Source: Chloranthus sessilifolius (taxonomy: Eukaryota; Streptophyta; Magnoliopsida; Chloranthales; Chloranthaceae). From it: a stretch of 64,000 nucleotides of DNA. The first letter of the stretch is position 1. Every line of letters starts with the position of its first letter. The stretch covers positions 97,925,491-97,989,490 of the forward strand of contig CM037595.1 of the NCBI GenBank assembly GCA_021018995.1, read 5' to 3'. Under the pieces are notes generated by a model. The model was not told where the DNA came from and made no database searches. It worked only from the letters and a program-made list of their open reading frames with translations. The position numbers were made by a program, and so were the translations under genes. Below, in pieces: positions 57,686 to 64,000 of this stretch.

Positions 57686-58975
57686 CTAAGAGTAGAACCG
57701 TCGGACGTATCCAGCATTAATGGGCTCAGCAAGATGATCTCCGTCCATGGTGGCGAGGCGAATGGTGTATCCCAGTAGCACTTCTCGGACGACGTAAGGT
57801 CCTTCCCAGTTTGGCTTGAACTTTCCTCTCGGATTGTCGTGGAGGGATGAGAAGATCTTCTTCAGCACAGTGTCTCCTACCTTTAGATCTCAACTGCAGA
57901 CACGTTTATTGTAAGCGCGTGCAATTCGCCCTTGGTAAACTTGAGTGTGGCACAAGGCTAGTAGTCTCTTCTCTTCCAGTAGGTTCAATTATTCGAAGTG
58001 GGATCTCTCTCTCTCTCTCTCTCTCTATTTCGAGTAAGCCTGATTCCATAAGGATTCGAAGCGAGGGTACTTCAACCTCAACTGGTAGGATGGCCTCAGT
58101 TCCACACACAAGGGAGAATGGTGCTGCTCCTGTAGCGATACAGATTGACGTTCTATAGGCCCACAAAGCAAATGGCAGCACTTCGCTCTAATCCCGGTAA
58201 GTGATGACCATCTTCTCTAGGATACGGACGGACGCCTTGTTCGTAGCTTCTACGACTCCATTAGTTTGAGGCCGATAAGGTGACGAGCGATGGTGCTTGA
58301 TTTTGTATTACTCGCAGAATGCTCGAATGCGCTTATTCACAAAGTTTATGCCATTGTCTGTGATAATATCCATGGGTACTCCAAATCGGCACACAATGTT
58401 ATTCTTGAGAAACTTCTCGACGTGACCGGCCGTGATATTAACATATGATGTCGCTTCTACCCACTTAGTAAAGTATTCAATGGCGACGAGGATGAACCGA
58501 TGTCCATTTGATGCTTTCGGATTAATCATTCCGAGACGTCAAGGCCCCAGGTAGCAAATGGCCAAGGGGTGGTCATGTAGTGAAGATCAATGGCTGGAGC
58601 GTGTATTAGACTGGAGTGTTCCTAACACTTGTAGTATTTTTGAATATGTTTGCAGCAATCTGATTCCATAGTGGTCTAAAAGTATCCCTGTTGTAAAATT
58701 TTCTTAGCAAGCATGTGATCGTTGACGTGGGCTCTACATACTCTCTTGTGGATCTTCTTTATAATATTGATCGCTTCACTTTCTGTAAGGCACCTTAGCA
58801 AAACATTATTGTAGGATCGCTTGTAAAGGCACTCCCCGTAAATGATGTAGCCTGCTGCTAGACGTTGAATGGTTCGTCGGTTCGTCTTGGATGTACCCTC
58901 AAGGAAAGTTAGGGTCTCGAGGAAATTCTTGATATCTGAGAACCAAGGTGGCTCATCATCAGGCCTCATAGGTTC
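57686..58975 (-). pseudogene. Integrase of the Tat element (fossil)
   Basis: Read leftward. Zinc-binding H2C2 region (58969-58676, HKRVCRAHVNDHMLAKKILQ). Catalytic core with FILVAIEYFTKWVEATSYVN and FGVPMDIITDNGINFVN (58529-58308), showing the second catalytic D. Then [20 protein letters not shown], and a C-terminal domain ending KFKPNWEGPYVVREVLLGYT and GYVRRFYS. A (CT)n run at about 58004-58028 lies inside it. Some breaks. Confidence 0.87.
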
Positions 58976-59008
58976 TTCAATCTGGAGGCAGAAGGCCGGC
59001 TCATTCCT

Positions 59009-59460
59009 TTACTCAATCATGATCGGCTTCATCTCAGCACCGTACAGGATTTCTATCATTGATGCAAACGTTGCTAGTGCATCGGTAAAGCGATTCCTTA
59101 TCCGAGGGACATATGAAAATGTCACATCTTGAAAGCAAGCTATCAGGTCCTCGAGGTGCTCATGGTAAGGGATCAGCTTCTCATCTTTCGTCTTCCAGTC
59201 ACCGTTCGTCTGGCATATGATTAACTGCAAATCGTCAAACACTCGAAGGTGAGTTACATTTAGATCGAGAGCCGCCTGCAGGCCAGCGGCACAAGCCTCA
59301 TACTCAGCCATGTTGTTAGTGCAAGGGAAGTTGAGCTTGATAGAGGCGAGTATGTGGGATCCTTTCAGCGAAATCAGAATGGCGCCAACTCCCTAACCCT
59401 CGACATTTGCTGCCCCGTCAAAGTGCATTACCCATGACTCTTCTGCTTATTCAGTATCGT
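59009..59460 (-). pseudogene. Second (archaeal-type) RNase H of the Tat element (fossil)
   Basis: NMAEYEACAAGLQAALDL, then FDDLQLIICQTNGDWKTKDE and VPRIRNRFTDALATFASMI. A second RNase H between the RT-linked RNase H and integrase is diagnostic of the Tat clade (Tat, Ogre and relatives). Confidence 0.85.
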
Positions 59461-60880
59461 CTCCCGTCATGAACAAGATGTCCTCATCAGGGAACTCAGT
59501 TCTTAAAGGTTCATAGTCTGGCAAAGGATTGTCGGCAAGGTGATCAGCAAGTATCTGCCCCTTAATTGGCTTCTGAGTGATGTAGGTGATGTCAAACTCA
59601 GATAATAAAAGCTGCCATCGTGCAGTCCATCCAGTGAGAGGAGGCTTCTCAAACAGGTATTTCAATGGGTCCATTCGGGCTAAAAGTAGAATAGCTTGGG
59701 ATAATAAGTAATGGCGGAGTCTCTGAGTAGCCCATACAAGAGCCAGGCATGCTTTCTCCAAATGAGAATAGTGTGTTTCATAATCAGTAAACTTCTTACT
59801 CAGATAGTAAATGGTCTGCTCTCTTCTTCCCGTCTTGTCATGCTGTCCTAAGACACATTCCATCGAAACTTCCGTCGTGGAGAGGTACATTAAGAGTGGT
59901 CTCCCCGGCTCAGGCGGTACCAAAATAGGTGGATTAAGGAGGTAGCCTTTGATTTTATCGAATGCGGCCTGACAGTTGTCGTTCCATTCAACAGGTGAGT
60001 TCTTCCTTAGTAGCTTGAAGATCCGGGTGCAGATTGGAGTTAGCTGTGTAACGAATCGACTGATATACTGTATTCTTCCCAAGAACCCTCTAACCTCTTT
60101 CTCAGTAGACGGTGGTGGCATCTCTGTGATGGCTTTAACCTTGACTGGGTCGACCTCGATCCCTCTCCTACTGACGATGAATCCTAACAGTTTTTCGGAC
60201 ATAACACCAAAAGCGCACTTCTATGGATTCAGACGCAACCTGTACTTTCTCAGTCTCCCAAACAGCTTCTGAAGGTTTACCAAGTGATCGCTTCACTCCG
60301 GTGACTTGGCTATCATATCATTGACACATACTTCAATTTCTCGGTGCATCATGTCGTGAAACAGCGCAGTCATAACTCTTTGGTATGTTGCACCAGCATT
60401 CTTTAGCCCAAATGGCATGACTTGGTAGCAGATGGTTCCCCAAGGAGTGATAAACACCGTCTTCTCTCGATCTACTTCTGCCATATTAATCTGATTGTAT
60501 CCTGAAAATTCATCCATGAAAGAAAGCATCCTGTGCTTAATAGTATTATCGACTAAGATGTCGATGTGTGGCAATGGGAAGTTGTCCTTCGGGCTCGCCC
60601 TGTTCAAATTGTGGAAATCGATGCACATGCGGACCTTTCCATCTTTCTTCGGTACAGGCACGATATTGGCTAGCCACTGTGAGTACTTGGATACCATGAG
60701 AAACCCCGCATCATACTGCTTGATGACTTCATCTTTGACTTTTAACATCCACTCGGGTCGGAGACGTCTCAGCTTCTGCTTAACCGACTTCATATCAGGG
60801 TAGAGAGGCAACTCATGCTCGACCAAATCAATGTCCAAACTAGGCATGTCCTTGTATAACCAGGCAAAAATGTCTTAATA
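59447..60880 (-). pseudogene. RT and first RNase H of the Tat element (fossil)
   Basis: RT: EHELPLYPDMKSVKQKLRRL, IVPVPKKDGKVRMCIDFHNL, ASPKDNFPLPHIDILVDNT, and the catalytic box as CVNDM near 60315 (usually YVDDM). Connection and RNase H1: LGFIVSRRGIEVDPVKVKAI, YYLSKKFTDYETHYSHLEKA, ITYITQKPIKGQILADHLAD. Gypsy domain order. Confidence 0.9.
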
Positions 60881-60889
60881 TGATCAAAG

Positions 60890-61710
60890 GAAGTTGATCA
60901 TGCTTTTTCTTTCTTCAGGAGATAGCGACATTCCGATCTTGATAATTCTGGGAATCTCCTCAGTCCCTAAATTGGCGTCTTCAATTTCCTCGACAATGGG
61001 GGTAGGGTCGTGCTCAAAGTCGGCGAATCGGTCAAGGAGCTCATTGGGGAGCTCCTCCAAAGGACTGTCCTCGTTCAGACTCGTAACTCCTACCTCTTCT
61101 TGTATTTCTACAGGGAAGGGGTCGATTTTACGTAGGACGAGTATTTCGATTAAGGCATCCTTTTGTGGAATTTTTTCTAGAATTTTAAATGATGATATTT
61201 TTGAACTTTGGATTTTTTCAATGTTTTTAGGATTTTGTATTTTTTCTATGTTTTTGAGATTTTTGTTTTCTTCAGAGACGGATCTTTGGCAAGGTGAGTT
61301 GCTATATATACAAGGTATTACTTGCCAAGGGCTTATCTCACTTTTTATAGGTTATTTTTATTTTAGAAACGAGTGTCAAACTTTAGGCCACTCCCTGCTT
61401 TTAGAGTTTGGGGCAAAGATGTCCAATTACGTACCTGAGGGGCCGCTTCTTTACCTATTGAGATGGAGGGTGCTGACTGATATGGCTTATTAGAGTCAGC
61501 CTCCATCATATTGATCCCCAATGCGTCCGAGATGATGTCCTCAAACGTTAATATCGTTTTGTGGTGATTTACCACAGGGGGTGTTTGTTCAGGTACTGGT
61601 CGTCGTTCCTCGAAGAGGGACAACGCAACCAAATCTATTTTTAAGCTGGAAAGGGAGATCTGGGGATTGGTGGGATGGACAGGGGCTATGGGTTTGTGTG
61701 GGGTCAAATG
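60890..61710 (-). other. Protease-RT spacer of the Tat element
   Basis: Weak coding character only. Includes a T-rich tract (about 61140-61290 on the plus strand) that looks like inserted low-complexity DNA. On the minus strand 61707-61363 resembles a linker that may belong to the polyprotein. Confidence 0.4.
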
Positions 61711-61918
61711 GGTTATCCCGTTTCAATTGATTTTTACGACCCCAACACTGACAAAGGATTCCCTAATGTGCGACGACCCTAGCTTTCTCCTTAGCCTCTC
61801 GGACCTCTTCCTAAGTGGGCTTATAACCTAGCCCGAATCGGACCTTCTGCACCTTGGCAACAGCTGGCTCTCTTCTGCCCTACAGTCTCGGCCCGAGTCC
61901 TCGGCCTTTCTGATAATC

Positions 61919-62659
61919 TCACTTTTGGAGTATAGCCACCGCTGCTACCACACCGCCTCCTGTTTTAGGCATGATGCCCTCAATGGGCTCTGGGAGCATC
62001 GTTGATACCTCATATTCAAAATTGTGGAGGTCGATGTCCTCAGCAGTGTGCGGTACATCCAAAATATTGGGTTTTTTTACGCTATTGGCGACCTTTTCTT
62101 TCTCGATGTGCCCCTCACCAATGATCGTGATGATCTTGTACCCAGATGCAAATTTGAGTTTCTTGTGCAATGTGGAAGGTATGGCTCCGACCTCGTGCAG
62201 CCGCGGGCGCCCCAACAATAGATTAAATGAGGATTTGATGTCCATTACTTGAAACAAGATGGAAAAGGTCATTGGCCCTATCAATAGCTCAAGATCAACT
62301 TCTTCCATTATTTCTCTCCTGGTATTGTCAAATCTTTTAGCACTGGTTTTGGTGGGCCTCAGCATGCATGGATTGACCCCGATCTTGGTGGCGGTTCTTA
62401 ACGGGCATATATTCAATGCGAACCCATTGTCGATTAGACTCAAGGGGATTACCATATTTCCAGATTCGATCGTTATATTCAATGACTTCGAGTGGTTACC
62501 TCCTTCCTCTGGCAAGTCAGCATCAGAAAATGAAATGGAATTTAGAGCCATCACTTGGCCAATTATCTGCCCGACTTCATCTGGGCTAACTTGGAGCGAT
62601 ACATGTGTATTTTTTAAGGCCCCCATTAATGCTTGAAAATGGAGTGGGGATGTCATCAA
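61919..62659 (-). pseudogene. Protease region of the Tat element (fossil)
   Basis: IPLSLIDNGFALNICPLRTA is the Tat form of the aspartic-protease active site (D-N-G in place of D-S/T-G), followed by MDIKSSFNLLLGRPRLHEVG. The upstream part (SPDEVGQIIGQVMALNSISF) belongs to the gag-protease linker. Confidence 0.85.
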
Positions 62660-62783
62660 CAGATCCAGACGGTTATATGGGCAGACATTCTCCTTAGTTA
62701 AGTCTCCAGTATATGTTTCCGACTCATTTTTTCAAAGGGGTTCACAGCGCTATCTTTCTTCCCCTCAGGCTAGGCTTGTGCTG

Positions 62784-63890
62784 CTACTGGTGCTTTGATA
62801 TCCTCCCAAACCGTATGACAAAGTCTACGGCTCCTTCTTTGCTACCGCCGGCATTGATATCTGTTTGCTCATAACTCAGAGGAACTTGATGAGGGTCATA
62901 GGTTGGTCCTGAGAGCTGGAAAGGCGTGGTTGCCTGTATTGGAGGCACTTGCACTGCGGGCTCAGGAGGTGTGGGCAACACTTGGTTTATTTCGGTGGTA
63001 GCGGGTTGGGTGGAAAAATGGGGCCATATGGGGGTGGTGAAGCTTGAAGGTGGTGGTACTGAGGGAAAAGGGGTGGAGGTAGGCCATTGGTAGCTGATAG
63101 GTGATGGGGGATCGAGGGTTTGATGGCTCATTAGGTGACTGACGGGAGTGGCAGAGCTTGCAGGTGGTTGGACTAGGGGTAATGGGGTGGGCACATGCCA
63201 TTGGTAGTTTATTGGCAGTGGAGGATTGGGGGCCTGTTGGTTCATTGGATGGTTGATGGGATGGTGGTGTATGGTTGATATGCATTTATGTGCACATAAT
63301 TGATGGGTGTGGGTGATGGGAAGTATGCCCTGAGATCCAAGGGCTCGGCTTGTGGTGCGGGGGTTGAGAAAATAATCAGATAAATTTAGGGGTTCAATCA
63401 CCCCAACGTTCTTTTCTTCAATATTCCTTGGTAATGGTGTTATATAGCTCTCCCGATCACTGATATAATCGGATGGGTCAAATTCAAACTCCTCTTCATT
63501 TTCTACCATTTCGACGGTGGGTCTGGGATCTGCTCCTCCAATAGGATGTGGGGGTAGTGGCACCTAGTGAATATTCGCATGCTGGGAAGGTGCGGGTGAA
63601 ATGATTTTTTCGGCGTTAATCAAATCTTGGATCGTATGCTTTAATGGGAAGCAGCGATCGGTCGAGTGACTCAGACCCTGATGAAAATTGCAGTATGTAT
63701 TTGGATCATAGTTCCTAGGGATCGGATGAGGAGGAGGTTGTGGTTGACGAATAGTGACTAATCTCTTTTCCACTAATAAAGGTAAAAGTACACTCAGAGA
63801 TTGTCCCAGAGGTGTAAAAATTCGATCATAGCGGGCTCTCCTCTGCTCCGGAGTCATTTGCATTCCTTGCCTATTCCCTATTCTCTGCAT
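62784..63890 (-). pseudogene. C-terminal gag and linker of the Tat element (fossil)
   Basis: YCNFHQGLSHSTDRCFPLKH near 63690-63630 is the gag nucleocapsid-like segment typical of Tat elements. A Pro/Thr/His-rich linker (63563-62784) follows. The rest of gag, the leader and the 5' LTR lie beyond the right end of the window. Confidence 0.82.
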
Positions 63891-64000
63891 CTGCTCAGTT
63901 CTAACTGGTGCTAGTGGGGCTGCCTAAAATTGAAACGGGGTTGTATTATTATTGAGCCTGGTATTGGCAATGTTTTAAATATCAGCCCTTGTCCTCTTCT

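Larger units (their letters stand above)
36190..64000 (-). mobile_element. Very large Tat-lineage Ty3/gypsy element with antisense PMD-type genes (5' end beyond the window)
   Basis: The 3' LTR is at 36190-37817. Gag, protease, RT, RNase H, a second RNase H and integrase read leftward from 63890 to 57686. Integrase after RT makes it Ty3/gypsy, and the duplicated RNase H marks the Tat clade. Between integrase and the 3' LTR it carries two opposite-strand genes, where Tat elements are known to have antisense ORFs. Three insertions (44011-50581, 50915-52237, 54625-57220) add about 10.5 kb, leaving more than 17 kb of its own sequence in the window. Coding is interrupted in a number of places (roughly ten to fifteen). 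Confidence 0.88.

Noticed and set aside
57847-58181. Plus-strand frames opposite integrase
   Set aside because: Antisense shadows of integrase coding and a (CT)n run.

Overview
The window is plant nuclear DNA. It contains Ty1/copia and Ty3/gypsy LTR retrotransposons of plant lineages, a plant-mobile-domain (PMD) type gene with GT-AG introns, an Asp-tRNA primer binding site, long (TA)n and (GA)n tracts, and one exon matching a plant ATAD1/MSP1-type AAA ATPase. I cannot name the species. No tRNA or rRNA gene, CRISPR array or complete ordinary host gene was found.

Layout. 1-6.7 kb is gene-flanking or intronic DNA: the lone AAA-ATPase exon (1957-2109), a hairpin, a small inverted-repeat element sitting in a (TA)n tract (3757-4094), and GT, TA and GA microsatellites. 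6.7-34.9 kb is an old Tork-type copia element. Its gag is split by a 23.5 kb block made of three head-to-tail copies of a 2.3 kb gypsy-type LTR. The third copy is itself split by an LTR-internal-LTR-internal-LTR array of a gag-protease-only Athila-like element (13152-29676). Target duplications TAAAG and GGTAT support both insertions.

34.9-36.2 kb holds a short spacer and a truncated LTR. From 36190 past the right edge runs a very large Tat-lineage gypsy element on the minus strand: 3' LTR at 36190-37817, then gag, protease, RT, two RNase H domains and integrase read leftward from 63890 to 57686. Between integrase and the 3' LTR it carries two genes on the opposite strand (41221-43625 and 52243-53676) coding for PMD-type proteins; the first is spliced. 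Three younger insertions lie inside it: a 6.6 kb copia element (44011-50581, TSD CTAAC), an Athila-like solo LTR (50915-52237, TSD GGGGG) and a 2.6 kb gypsy solo LTR (54625-57220, TSD TTATG).

The most unusual signal is regulatory. Each gypsy-type family here carries its own short palindrome, repeated in its LTR and sometimes its leader: TCAATCGATTGA (Athila-like), CTCGCGCGAGCGAG (2.3 kb LTR array), TCGATTAATCGA (2.6 kb solo LTR), and a 21-27 bp palindrome with half-site CTGGCGCAACTA (Tat). In the Athila-like family and in part of the LTR array the palindromes come as pairs whose starts are 22 bp apart. In Tat the same palindrome lies upstream of the LTR TATA box and directly upstream of both antisense PMD-type genes, which suggests shared control of sense and antisense units. 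The younger copia element also shows a 14-nt match between its LTR and the site where a primer binding site is expected, suggesting self-primed reverse transcription.
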